Below, one piece after another: positions 10,136-18,491 of a DNA stretch of 59,375 nt; within the stretch, counting starts at the first letter, position 1, and each line of letters opens with the position of its first letter. The notes under the pieces are model-generated. The model did not search any database, was not told the origin of the DNA, and saw nothing but the letters and a program-made list of their open reading frames with translations. Where the stretch lies: NCBI GenBank assembly GCA_903839405.1, contig CAIMCD010000036.1, forward strand, positions 1-59,375, read 5' to 3'. The position numbers were made by a program, and so were the translations under genes. This stretch comes from an uncultured Chlorobiaceae bacterium. Lineage in GTDB: Bacteria; Bacteroidota; Chlorobiia; Chlorobiales; Chlorobiaceae.

Positions 10136-10882
10136 TCAGGTTATGGAGAGAGGAGTCTCAGGAATGGATTTGTGCGCCATCCAGAAATCATCATGGCCAT
10201 CCTTGACCAGAACGATAATTCTCCTGTTTTTACAAAGTTCAAGCACCGCAAGAAAGGTGACCACAAGAATGATTTGCTCCGTCACGCCTTCAAGCAGTGA
10301 GAGGAAGGAGAGCTGCACCCGCTCATCGAGTTTTGAAAGAATCAGGGCGCTCTGCTCTTCAACCGTTACCGGGGCATCAGAAACACTACGGGTCATGGGG
10401 CGGGGCATCTTTTCAAGCACCGAGGTGTAGGCCAGCATCAGATGGTAGAGCGTCGGGCGGAGCAGCGGTTCATCAAGCTCATCAATAAGCTCCGGCTCAA
10501 ACTCTTCAAAAAAGCCCCGGGCAAAATAGTTCGCCCGCTCCTCCGCCAAAATGGAGAGAGCCGCAGAGCCCTCCTTGATCTGCTTGTACTCAAGCAATCG
10601 CTGCACCAGTTCGGTTCTTGGATCAAACTCATCCGTTCCGCCATCCTCTTCCGACAAACCCGGCAGCAGCATTTTGGCCTTGATGCTCATCAGCATGGAG
10701 GCCATGTAGATAAAGTCAGCCGCAACTTCAAGGTTCAAGCTTCTGGCCTGATGGATATAGCCAATAAAATCAGCCGTAATTTTTGAGATGGGAATATTAT
10801 AGATATCAAGCTCATCGCGACGGATGAAAAACAGCAGCAGATCAAGCGGCCCTTCAAATTCATCGAGGCTGATGCGGAACAT
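10136..10882 (-). CDS. scpA: Segregation and condensation protein A
   Basis: Kleisin subunit that bridges the SMC heads in the bacterial condensin complex for chromosome compaction and segregation. The diagnostic N-terminus FEGPLDLLLFFIRRDELDIY is complete, and a winged-helix C-terminus follows. At 248 residues the size is typical. No scpB lies next to it. It is the promoter-proximal gene of scpA-DUF1015-tsaE-tsaB. About 208 bp with no gene separate it from the divergent TPR gene at 11091. Confidence 0.93.
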   Translation of the reverse strand: MFRISLDEFEGPLDLLLFFIRRDELDIYNIPISKITADFIGYIHQARSLNLEVAADFIYMASMLMSIKAKMLLPGLSEEDGGTDEFDPRTELVQRLLEYKQIKEGSAALSILAEERANYFARGFFEEFEPELIDELDEPLLRPTLYHLMLAYTSVLEKMPRPMTRSVSDAPVTVEEQSALILSKLDERVQLSFLSLLEGVTEQIILVVTFLAVLELCKNRRIIVLVKDGHDDFWMAHKSIPETPLSIT

Positions 10883-11090
10883 TAACGGGGTGGTGCGTTG
10901 ATGGTTCTAATTGAAACAAGATAGAAAAAGCCGAGTGAAATGCGCAATAATAACCGGCCGAAGAGCTTTATTGAGGGCGGCGCATAAAAAAAGGAACTTC
11001 AAATTCCGCAAAAGTATTAGTATGGAAGCTGACGCTATTGGCTTCTGACGGTGCGCGTCGGTTTTATCCCTTATACTCCACCTCTTGTCC

Positions 11091-11708
11091 ATGAAAAGGT
11101 TTCTCTCTCTTATCTCCATTTCTGCAGCATTGCTTCTGCTGAGTTACCAGATTACCCTTGCCGAATCGGGCAACAACGCTTTCAATCAGGGATTTGAAAA
11201 GCACAAGCAGGGGGATTTAAAAAATGCGATCAAACTCTACTCAAAAGCCATAGAGCAGGATCCTCAGTTTACCATGGCCTACCAGATGCGTGGAGCCGCA
11301 CTGCAACAACTGAAAAAATATGCTCAGGCCATTGACGACTACTCGATGGTCATCACCGTCGGCGAGCCTTATTTCAAGGCGGTCGGCTATTATAATCGGG
11401 GAGTCGTGAAAAATATTACCCGAAACTATGGCGAAGCAATTGGTGACTTTTCGCAAGCCATTGTAATCGACAGTAAAATGGCCGCTGCATTTTTTCACCG
11501 CGGCATAGCCAAAAGCAAGAGCGGCGACCAAAACGGCCAACTGGAAGACTTTCGTCAGGCGGCACGACTTGGTGATGTAGTTGCCGAGAGATGGCTGAAC
11601 ACCTACTATCCGGCATGGAAAGTAATGCCGGCGCCGGTGACCCCTCCGGTTGCAAATCCCCTTAACCCGGTGCCGGTTCAAGGAGCGCCAACTCCGGCCT
11701 CAAACTGA
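11091..11708 (+). CDS. Secreted TPR-repeat protein
   Basis: A 205-residue protein opening with a Sec signal peptide (MKRFLSLISISAALLLLSYQ, cleavage likely after LAES), so it acts in the periplasm or at the envelope. About three tetratricopeptide repeats follow, with the usual A..Y..RG and AI.DYS patterns (residues about 28-145). A proline-rich tail (PAPVTPPVANPLNPVP) ends the protein. The ATG at 11091 is preferred over a TTG at 11085. TPRs mediate protein contacts, but no partner can be named. It is similar in style to the larger TPR protein at 55595-56914. Confidence 0.85.
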   Translation: MKRFLSLISISAALLLLSYQITLAESGNNAFNQGFEKHKQGDLKNAIKLYSKAIEQDPQFTMAYQMRGAALQQLKKYAQAIDDYSMVITVGEPYFKAVGYYNRGVVKNITRNYGEAIGDFSQAIVIDSKMAAAFFHRGIAKSKSGDQNGQLEDFRQAARLGDVVAERWLNTYYPAWKVMPAPVTPPVANPLNPVPVQGAPTPASN

Positions 11709-11738
11709 AAAGAGCCGCCCCCGCTCAAGCGTGCAAAC

Positions 11739-11777
11739 AAAAAAGGGCACTCCCGGCAAAAACGGAAATGCCCTTTT
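11739..11777. terminator. Bidirectional terminator between TPR gene and PII gene
   Basis: The stem AAAAGGGCA (from 11741) pairs with TGCCCTTTT (11769-11777). T-rich tails lie on both strands, so it can end the plus-strand TPR transcript and the minus-strand amtB-PII transcript. Confidence 0.75.
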
Positions 11778-11798
11778 CTAAAGATTTTGAACCACCGC

Positions 11799-12140
11799 TC
11801 AGATAGCCTTGCCGCCCCGCTCCCTGGTACGGATACGAATACACTCCTCCATCGGGGTGATAAAAATCTTGCCATCACCGATCTCTCCAACACCATGGCT
11901 TGCCGCCTGGATAATGGTATCGACCGTGATATCGACAAACTCATCGTTGACGGCAATATCAATCCTGATTTTAGGAATCAGGTTAGGCGCTATTTTCTGG
12001 CCCCGGTAGATATCAATATCCTCCTGGCGGCCGTGGCCGGTTACGCGGCTGACGGTAATTCTGGTTATATCGGCCTGAATCAGGGCTTCACGAACATGAT
12101 CGAGCCTGTCCGGCTGAATGATTGCGGTTATAAGTTTCAT
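11799..12140 (-). CDS. PII nitrogen regulatory protein lacking the Tyr51 site
   Basis: A 113-residue PII protein (GlnB/GlnK type) that would sense 2-oxoglutarate and ATP/ADP and plug the AmtB channel. The PII frame is clear: MKLITAIIQPDRLDHVREAL at the start, the T-loop region, and the C-terminal signature GEIGDGKIF. In the T-loop the segment reads DIDIYRGQKIAPNLIPK. Aligned to E. coli GlnB, the uridylylated Tyr51 falls on Ile50, and the conserved Tyr46 is kept as Tyr45. Covalent control by a GlnD-type enzyme therefore looks impossible. It follows amtB by 9 bp on the same strand, the classic pairing in the less common amtB-first order. Confidence 0.93.
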   Translation of the reverse strand: MKLITAIIQPDRLDHVREALIQADITRITVSRVTGHGRQEDIDIYRGQKIAPNLIPKIRIDIAVNDEFVDITVDTIIQAASHGVGEIGDGKIFITPMEECIRIRTRERGGKAI

Positions 12141-12149
12141 TGCTGCTGG

Positions 12150-13484
12150 TTAGTTAAGGTTGATAAGACCATATCCATGCTCACCGTGCATGCTGTGATC
12201 GAGACCGGACATCTCATCATTTTCAGAAATACGCAGACCGATGGTTTTTTCAACCAGGAAGAGCAGAATAAACGAGATCACGGCGGCATAAACAACCGTA
12301 ACTCCCACCGCCGTCGCCTGAACCCCAAGCTGCTGCCACATTGTCCAGCTATGCAGCGGGGCTTTGGCAGCAGCTTCGGCCATCCACGCCGGGCGAATGA
12401 AAAAGACCAGCGCAAGAGCGCCGACAATACCGCCAACACCATGAACCCCAAAGGCATCAAGACTGTCATCATAACCCAGCTTGTTTTTGATCAGAATTGC
12501 CGTGTAGCAGAAGAGTGAGGCAAGCGCACCAAGGGCGAAAGCTCCGGTCGGCTGAACCACACCGGCGGCTGGCGTGATGGCAACAAGACCGGCAAGAATA
12601 CCTGATGCAACACCAAGGCTGGTCGCCTTGCCATGCTGAACCATTTCAATAACCATCCAGGTAAATGCACCGGAAGCTGCGGCCATCTGCGTAACGGTCA
12701 GGGCACGTGCGGTTGTGAGGTTACTGGCAATGGCACTTCCGGCGTTGAAGCCGAACCATCCGACCCAGAGCAGACCCGCACCGGTAAGGGTCATAACAAG
12801 GTTATTCGGATGCATGACGTTTTTCGGATACCCGCGTCGTTTACCGAGATAGAGGGCCGCAACCAGCGCCGTAATACCGGAAGAGATATGAACAACCGTA
12901 CCACCGGCAAAATCAATGGCTCCCATTGCCCCAAGGTTGAAGAGGAAACCATCGGCCGCCCAGACCCAGTGACAGATCGGACTGTACACAAAAATGCTCC
13001 AGAGGGCGATAAAAACCGCATACCCTTTGAAATTAACCCGTTCAGCAAAAGCGCCGGCAATCAGCGCCGGAGTAATGATGGCAAATTTACCCTGGAACAT
13101 GGCAAAAACGTATTCAGGAATCTGCGTTGGCATAATGGTCTCATCAATACCCTGCAGCATGAAATATTTGCTGTCCCAACCCACAAAACCGCCAAAAATG
13201 CCATGGCCGAAACTCAAGGCATAGCCAACCATCGGCCAAAGCACTCCTATAATCACCATGGCACCAAAGCTGTGCATCATGGTGCCGAGAACGTTTTTTG
13301 TGCGAACCAGTCCACCATAAAACATGGCAAGTCCGGGAATCATCAGCAGAACCAGTGCCGTAGAAGTCAGCATCCAGGAGGTCGTACCGGTATCAGCAAC
13401 CACCACTCCGGCGGCATGAGCTGTACCATGAACCAGCGATACGGCTAGCAGCAAAAGCAGAGCCGATAAAAATCTTGTCCTCAT
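12150..13484 (-). CDS. amtB: Ammonium transporter
   Basis: Amt/MEP/Rh-family ammonium channel in the inner membrane. The 444-residue protein starts with a signal peptide (MRTRFLSALLLLLAVSLVHG) and then about eleven membrane helices. Family marks include PGLAMFYGGLVRTKN, TVVHISSGITALVAALYLG with a pore histidine, and FGVHGVGGIVGAL with the second pore histidine. It is co-transcribed with the downstream PII gene. The AT-rich upstream region carries a strong inverted repeat at 13542-13572 that may be its operator. Confidence 0.96.
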   Translation of the reverse strand: MRTRFLSALLLLLAVSLVHGTAHAAGVVVADTGTTSWMLTSTALVLLMIPGLAMFYGGLVRTKNVLGTMMHSFGAMVIIGVLWPMVGYALSFGHGIFGGFVGWDSKYFMLQGIDETIMPTQIPEYVFAMFQGKFAIITPALIAGAFAERVNFKGYAVFIALWSIFVYSPICHWVWAADGFLFNLGAMGAIDFAGGTVVHISSGITALVAALYLGKRRGYPKNVMHPNNLVMTLTGAGLLWVGWFGFNAGSAIASNLTTARALTVTQMAAASGAFTWMVIEMVQHGKATSLGVASGILAGLVAITPAAGVVQPTGAFALGALASLFCYTAILIKNKLGYDDSLDAFGVHGVGGIVGALALVFFIRPAWMAEAAAKAPLHSWTMWQQLGVQATAVGVTVVYAAVISFILLFLVEKTIGLRISENDEMSGLDHSMHGEHGYGLINLN

Positions 13485-13541
13485 AACCTGATTAAAATGG
13501 AATTATTGAATCCTTAATAATTTAAGATAACGACAAAAAAG

Positions 13542-13572
13542 TAATTATTTTTTTAACCAAAACAAATAATTA
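13542..13572. promoter_or_regulatory. Inverted repeat upstream of amtB
   Basis: TAATTATTT at 13542-13550 is matched by AAATAATTA at 13564-13572, perfect 9-bp arms around a 13-nt spacer, centred about 73 bp upstream of the amtB start. A second, weaker palindrome (ATTATT...AATAAT) lies at 13502-13521. The intergenic region 13485-13822 holds no gene and is AT-rich. A nitrogen-regulator binding site is plausible but not shown. Confidence 0.45.
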
Positions 13573-13840
13573 AGCGCACTTTATTACATATTGGTGGAAT
13601 TATTGATACTACATCGGCACAATGCACCAAAATCGTCAAGAAAAAGAAAAGAGGAGAGATGAAGGTCGGAGTGCATCGTAACGGCAACGCCATTGAATTG
13701 TCAACGGAGGAAAGAGTGAGCAGAAAAAGAGCGAAGCAGAGTTCTGTTTTCACGCCACGGCCGACCGGATGACGTGATTTTTGAAGGGGATGAGGTACAT
13801 TTATTTTTTGAAAACAACTGGCAATTAGATTAAATTCATC

Positions 13841-13945
13841 ATAGAAATCTGCCAATGGTTGGCCGGTCGCTTTTCAAGTAATTTGTGCCTTGGTTACTTG
13901 CGGGTGTCTCTTTCTTATCAATGCACATGCACTCAGAGACTTACA
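13841..13945 (+). ncRNA. Chlorobi-RRM RNA leader, copy 1
   Basis: This leader directly precedes the first RRM gene and is nearly identical to 27282-27387 upstream of the second. Shared blocks include ATAGAAATC, the perfect mini-hairpin GCCAATGGTTGGC at 13851-13863, TTCAAGTAATTTGTGC and TTGGTTACTTG. A distal arm GTCTC...GAGAC closes just before the start codon. A conserved structured 5' UTR in front of RRM genes is the published description of the Chlorobi-RRM motif. Upstream similarity continues back to 13823 and may include the promoter. It is probably a cis-regulator, possibly bound by its own product. Confidence 0.82.
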
Positions 13946-14218
13946 ATGAATATTTACATTGGTAATTTGCCTTACACTGTTACTGAAGATGATCTTCGTG
14001 ATACGTTCTCCCAATTCGGGCAGGTCGATAGCGCTAACATCATTACTGACAAGTTTTCAGGTCGTTCCAAAGGGTTCGGATTTGTTGACATGCCTAATGA
14101 CAGTGAAGCTCGTGAAGCCATCGAATCAATGAATGACAAAGATTTGAAAGGTCGCACCATAAAGGTAAACGAAGCAAGACCGCGTGAAGAACGCCCGGCA
14201 AGAAGAGACCGCTACTAA
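13946..14218 (+). CDS. Small RRM RNA-binding protein, copy 1
   Basis: A 90-residue single-domain RNA-recognition-motif protein resembling cyanobacterial Rbp proteins. RNP2 is IYIGNL at residues 3-8 and RNP1 is KGFGFVDM near residues 43-50. The C-terminus is short and Arg-rich (PREERPARRDRY). The ATG at 13946 is used because RRM homology begins there and the bases before it form the conserved leader. Its paralogue at 27388-27660 differs at few positions. It probably binds mRNA, perhaps under stress or cold; the true targets are unknown. Confidence 0.95.
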   Translation: MNIYIGNLPYTVTEDDLRDTFSQFGQVDSANIITDKFSGRSKGFGFVDMPNDSEAREAIESMNDKDLKGRTIKVNEARPREERPARRDRY

Positions 14219-14244
14219 GCTTTTCAGCTCTTTTGTATTTCCAG

Positions 14245-14283
14245 GCCAGACAGAAGGATATCCCGACTGTCTGGCTTTTTTAT
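14245..14283 (+). terminator. Intrinsic terminator after first RRM gene
   Basis: GCCAGACAG (14245-14253) pairs with CTGTCTGGC (14267-14275), a 9-bp stem, followed by a run of T residues. It lies 26 bp past the stop codon. Confidence 0.88.
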
Positions 14284-14291
14284 TGCTCCGC

Positions 14292-15233
14292 TTACTTGTT
14301 GCTTGAAACCAGATCCGAAAGGGCATCCGTCAATTTCGGATAGCGGAAAGCAAAACCATGACTCTCTAAAAACCTCGGCTTGACTTTCTGGCCTTTCACG
14401 GCGTACTCCGCACCTTCACCCATAAGGAGCTGAACCGCAATCTTTGGCACCGGCAGCAGGGAGGGCCGGCCAAGTACCGCGCCAAGCTCGCCAGCAAAAT
14501 TTTTCATGGAAACCGGTTCCGGGCTGACCAGATTAACGGGGCCCCGATAGGCTGGATTATCGAGGGCTTCAATAATGCAGGCGATCTCATCATCAATATG
14601 GATCCAGGAGATGCACTGCTCGCCCGATCCAATGGGCCCGCCAACAAAAAAGCGGAAGGGCGTAAGCAGCTTCTGCAGCATTCCCCCTCTTGTGGAGAGC
14701 ACAATACCGGTTCTCAGCAGCACCAGACGCACGCCATACTGCTCAACCGGTTGCGCCTCATGCTCCCAGTCAATACAGATTTTTGCAAGGAAATCCTTTC
14801 CCTCGCCGCCCGTCTCAACAATAAGGGAAGTTTCGTCACAGCGATCAAAAGAGCCATAGTAGCCGATGGCCGATGAGGAGAGAAAGACGCCCGGCTTCTG
14901 GGAAGCAGCGGCAAGAGCCGCAACAAGATGGCGTGTACCGAAAATTCTGGAATTATAGCAGGCCGTCTTGTGCTCCTCTGTCCATCGACTTTCAAGCAAA
15001 GGTTTTCCGGCAAGATGAATCACGGCCTTTGCTCCGTCAATAAAACCGCTCCACTCTCCGCCAGCCATATCAGAGTCCCAGCGGACATAGGCGGCTGCGC
15101 CCGGAATTTTACGCTCAGCACTTTCGGTTGAGCGGACAAACAGAACAACCTGCTCTCCCCGGCCAATCAGCTTCAGGGCAAGTTCAGCTCCGATCAGGCC
15201 GGTAGCTCCGGTAATAACAATATGATCTTGCAT
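14292..15233 (-). CDS. TIGR01777-type NAD(P)-dependent epimerase
   Basis: A 313-residue extended short-chain dehydrogenase related to the YfcH/SDR39U1 group. The nucleotide-binding GATGLIG is at residues 8-14. AVIHLAGKPL follows, then SSSAIGYYG, where the Ser/Tyr pair would be catalytic. The C-terminal DUF1731-like domain (VPKIAVQLLMGEGAE...GQKVKPRFLESHGF) is complete. The substrate of this family is not established. It stands alone between the first RRM gene and glmS. Confidence 0.9.
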   Translation of the reverse strand: MQDHIVITGATGLIGAELALKLIGRGEQVVLFVRSTESAERKIPGAAAYVRWDSDMAGGEWSGFIDGAKAVIHLAGKPLLESRWTEEHKTACYNSRIFGTRHLVAALAAASQKPGVFLSSSAIGYYGSFDRCDETSLIVETGGEGKDFLAKICIDWEHEAQPVEQYGVRLVLLRTGIVLSTRGGMLQKLLTPFRFFVGGPIGSGEQCISWIHIDDEIACIIEALDNPAYRGPVNLVSPEPVSMKNFAGELGAVLGRPSLLPVPKIAVQLLMGEGAEYAVKGQKVKPRFLESHGFAFRYPKLTDALSDLVSSNK

Positions 15234-15345
15234 AGCGGTTCGGGGGGATCAAGTGAAAGAAAGTATTGGGCTTGGGAAACAATCTTGATTGGTCACTTAA
15301 CGAGTGATGGGAGATAATAATTCCCCTCGTAATCGGCTGCATAGC

Positions 15346-15384
15346 AATAAAAAAAGCCGGAAAAGGGATCGCTCCTTTTCCGGC
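15346..15384 (-). terminator. Intrinsic terminator after glmS
   Basis: GCCGGAAAAGG at 15356-15366 pairs with CCTTTTCCGGC at 15374-15384, an 11-bp stem. On the minus strand it is followed by TTTTTTTATTGC, placing it 36 bp past the glmS stop. Confidence 0.88.
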
Positions 15385-15419
15385 TTTCAACTTCATTTCA
15401 GAACAATGACCTCAAGCGG

Positions 15420-17267
15420 CTACTCAACCGTCACTGATTTAGCCAAATTACGAGGACGGTCAACATTGCACCCCCTGAGGGTTGCGATATGGTAGGCAAG
15501 AAGCTGCAGCGGAATCACTGTCAGAAGGGGAGTAATCGGGCCTGAGGCCTGCGGAATATAGATGACATGTTCTGCCAAACGACCAATCTCCTTGTCACCC
15601 TCACTCGCTATGGCAATAACGCGTCCCTTGCGGCTGCGCACCTCCTCAATATTGCTGAGAATCTTGGTATAGGTCGAGTCACGGGTGGCAATAAAAATAA
15701 CCGGCATATCCTCATCAATCAGGGCAATCGGGCCATGCTTCATTTCGGCGGCCGGATAGCCTTCGGCATGGATATAGGAGATCTCCTTGAGCTTCAAAGC
15801 ACCCTCAAGAGCAACAGGAAAATTATAGCCGCGCCCGAGATAGAGCACGTTTTTTGCGTCCTTGAACTGCTCTGCAATAAATTTGATCTGGCCGTCAAGC
15901 TCAAGAATCTGTGCTGCTTTTTCAGGAATCTCCGAGAGCTCCTTCAAGAGCAGGGCAATCTCGTCATGGGAGATGGTTCTTCCCTTGCTGAGCGCCAAAG
16001 CAAGCATATAGAGCATGATCACCTGGGCCGTAAAGGCTTTCGTCGAAGCCACACCGATCTCCGGGCCGGCATGGGTGTACATGCCGCAGAGGGTTTCGCG
16101 GGCAATGGTGGAGCCGACCACATTGCAGATGCCCATAACCAGCGCCCCTTTTTCCTTCGCCGTACGAAGTGCCGCCAGGGTATCGGCGGTTTCACCCGAC
16201 TGTGAAATAACAATAACCACATCCTCGGCCCCGACGATCGGGTTGCGGTAGCGGAACTCCGAGGCATAATCAACCTCTACAGGAATACGGGCAAACTCCT
16301 CAATCAGATATTCGCCGATCAGCGCGGCATGCCAGCTTGTACCGCAGGCACAAATAACAATGCGCTTTGCCTGCTTCAACTGGTCAAGATAATCCTCAAT
16401 GCCACCAAGACGCACCCGCCCTTCATCAAGGCGTACGCGGCCCCGCATGACATCGTGCATAACGGCCGGCTGCTGAAAGATCTCCTTGAGCATGAAGTGC
16501 TCAAAGCCATCTTTCTCAATTTTTTCAAGAGAAAAGTCAAGTTCGGTAACAACCTTTTCCTGACGGACATTTTCAATCGATGTAACCGTATAGCCGTCTC
16601 TACGCACCACGGCAAGTTCACCATCAGCAAGATAGACCACCTTTTTGGTATGCTCAACAATAGGAGCGGCATCCGAGGCAATAAAAAACTCCCCTTCGCC
16701 GATGCCGATCACCAGGGGGCTGCCCATGCGGGCAACAACAATTTTATCCGGTTCACGCGACGAGATAACACAAAGACCATAGGCGCCGTCAACATGGCGA
16801 AGGGCGCTCCGGGTGGCTGACTCCATATCCATGGCAGGCTCTCTCTTCCATATCCGGTCGATCAGGTGCACCAATACCTCGGAATCGGTATCGCTTAAAA
16901 ACAGGTACCCCTCAGCAAGCAGCTCCCGTTTGAGCAGCGAGTAGTTTTCAATAATGCCGTTATGAATAATCGCAATATCCCCGGCAGCATTCATATGGGG
17001 ATGAGCATTGCGGTCACTCGGGTCGCCATGGGTCGCCCATCGGGTGTGGCCGATGCCCGCAGTTGCCCCCTGCATGGTCGCCCTGAGCGCCAGAGTCTCC
17101 TGTTCAAGGTTACTGACACTCCCTTTCTGCTTGATGACCACAAGTTTGGAGCCATCTAGCAAGGCAAGACCGGCTGAATCGTAACCCCGATATTCAAGAC
17201 GTTTCAACCCTTTCAGAAGTAACGGGGAGGCTTCCTGCCACCCGATATACCCGACGATTCCGCACAT
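15420..17267 (-). CDS. glmS: Glutamine--fructose-6-phosphate aminotransferase
   Basis: Converts fructose 6-phosphate and glutamine to glucosamine 6-phosphate, the entry to peptidoglycan and LPS amino sugars. The N-terminal nucleophile Cys2 is in MCGIVGYIG, with the glutaminase segment TRWATHGDPSDRNAHPH. Two SIS isomerase domains follow, with CGTSWHAALIGEY and SQSGETADTLAAL, and the protein ends in the conserved PRNLAKSVTVE. At 615 residues it is full length. No glmS ribozyme-like leader is evident in the short upstream gap. Confidence 0.97.
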   Translation of the reverse strand: MCGIVGYIGWQEASPLLLKGLKRLEYRGYDSAGLALLDGSKLVVIKQKGSVSNLEQETLALRATMQGATAGIGHTRWATHGDPSDRNAHPHMNAAGDIAIIHNGIIENYSLLKRELLAEGYLFLSDTDSEVLVHLIDRIWKREPAMDMESATRSALRHVDGAYGLCVISSREPDKIVVARMGSPLVIGIGEGEFFIASDAAPIVEHTKKVVYLADGELAVVRRDGYTVTSIENVRQEKVVTELDFSLEKIEKDGFEHFMLKEIFQQPAVMHDVMRGRVRLDEGRVRLGGIEDYLDQLKQAKRIVICACGTSWHAALIGEYLIEEFARIPVEVDYASEFRYRNPIVGAEDVVIVISQSGETADTLAALRTAKEKGALVMGICNVVGSTIARETLCGMYTHAGPEIGVASTKAFTAQVIMLYMLALALSKGRTISHDEIALLLKELSEIPEKAAQILELDGQIKFIAEQFKDAKNVLYLGRGYNFPVALEGALKLKEISYIHAEGYPAAEMKHGPIALIDEDMPVIFIATRDSTYTKILSNIEEVRSRKGRVIAIASEGDKEIGRLAEHVIYIPQASGPITPLLTVIPLQLLAYHIATLRGCNVDRPRNLAKSVTVE

Positions 17268-17374
17268 AACACTACTTTTTTTAAAGGTCTATCGAAAGAA
17301 ACCAACTAACCCACTGAAAGGGTTGCTGGTCGTATGTTCTTAATAATAAAACGATTCATCTTACGATACAACAT

Positions 17375-18214
17375 TTATAGCACACTCTTCATGCCATCAT
17401 ACATTTTTGCTGCCTCGAGGGCAACGGCACACTCATACTCATCAATACCCGAAAATTTTCCCGAACCGGGCGGCGGAGCAGGATAGATCAAACTCCGGCT
17501 TACATTGATCAAGGCACTTTGGCGGTTACGGTCAACACCAAGATCGACAGCCTCTTCAAGCGAGCCGCCCTGCGCACCAACCCCCGGAATCAAAAGAAAA
17601 AGATCCGGAGCCTGACGGCGGATCTCTTCGAGCAGGATGCTTTTTGTGGCGCCAACAACCACGCCCCCGTTTCCATTCCGGCTCCATCCGGCAACCTTCG
17701 CAAGGACGTTCTGGTAGAGGGGTTCTCCACTCTGCATCACCTGCTCCTCAAAATCTTTGGAGCCCTCATTGGAGGTAAGGCAAAGCACAAAGAGCAGTTT
17801 ATCCTCGTAAGCAAAAAAAGGCTCAAGGGAGTCAAAGCCCATGTAAGGCGCAAGCGTCAGAGCATCAAACGACCAGTGATCAAAAAAAGCCTGGGCATAC
17901 ATCCGGCTGGTATTGCCGATGTCGGCCCGTTTGGCATCGGCAATCGTCATGCAGGCATCAGGAATAGATTGCAGCGTACGCTCCATATCAAGCAGTCCCG
18001 CAATACCCCGCGCCTCATAAAATGCCGTATTAAGCTTGTAGGCCACAGCCACATCCTCGGTTGCCCTGATAATGGCGCGGTTAAACTCAAGGACTGGATG
18101 CTTGTAGGCCTGAAAGATCTCAGGGAGTTTTGCGGCATCGCTGTCCAGCCCGACGCACAAGAGCGATTTCAAGGCCGAAATCCTTCGGTTTGCCTTATCC
18201 TTGGCTGCACTCAT
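17375..18214 (-). CDS. pyrF: Orotidine 5'-phosphate decarboxylase (type 2)
   Basis: Decarboxylates OMP to UMP. The type-2 active-site signature DAKRADIGNTS is present, with LCVGLDSD near the N-terminus and PGVGAQGG later. The open frame could extend to 18325, but an AGGAGG Shine-Dalgarno sequence 9 nt ahead of ATG 18214 fixes the start. The extension would also translate a dispersed repeat. The product is 279 residues. It lies between glmS and the divergent ftsH. Confidence 0.95.
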   Translation of the reverse strand: MSAAKDKANRRISALKSLLCVGLDSDAAKLPEIFQAYKHPVLEFNRAIIRATEDVAVAYKLNTAFYEARGIAGLLDMERTLQSIPDACMTIADAKRADIGNTSRMYAQAFFDHWSFDALTLAPYMGFDSLEPFFAYEDKLLFVLCLTSNEGSKDFEEQVMQSGEPLYQNVLAKVAGWSRNGNGGVVVGATKSILLEEIRRQAPDLFLLIPGVGAQGGSLEEAVDLGVDRNRQSALINVSRSLIYPAPPPGSGKFSGIDEYECAVALEAAKMYDGMKSVL

Positions 18215-18249
18215 AAACTCTTTTCCTCCTGTTTTATCAACATAGCTGA

Positions 18250-18330
18250 ACCTCTGTAAAGCCCTTGCGAAGCAGGCATCCCGGATGAAGGAACCGATGC
18301 CGGCGCTGCCGGCCCCTCGTCGCAATGAAA
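18250..18330. repeat. Likely dispersed intergenic repeat
   Basis: Read on the minus strand, the stretch begins TCATTGCGACGAGGGGCCGG, continues through the palindrome GCCGGCAGCGCCGGC, and ends near TGCTTCGCAAGGGC. This CATTGCGA/GGG/GCTTCGC pattern is typical of short mobile intergenic repeats seen in many bacterial genomes. Only one copy is visible here, so the assignment rests on pattern recognition. Confidence 0.5.
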
Positions 18331-18491
18331 CTTATAACTGCAGGAACAGATTTTAGGTATGGCTAATATATGATATGTTTTCTTACGATATGCTTCATTA
18401 AATGGAAGAATCCAGTAAATTAACGTTCGTGAATCCGCTAACATGAACACGGCTGAGCATATTTTAAATTTATAACCATGATTGTTGATTG

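Noticed and set aside
18215..18325. Longer start for pyrF
   Set aside because: The extra codons fall in a dispersed repeat and a strong AGGAGG marks the start at 18214.
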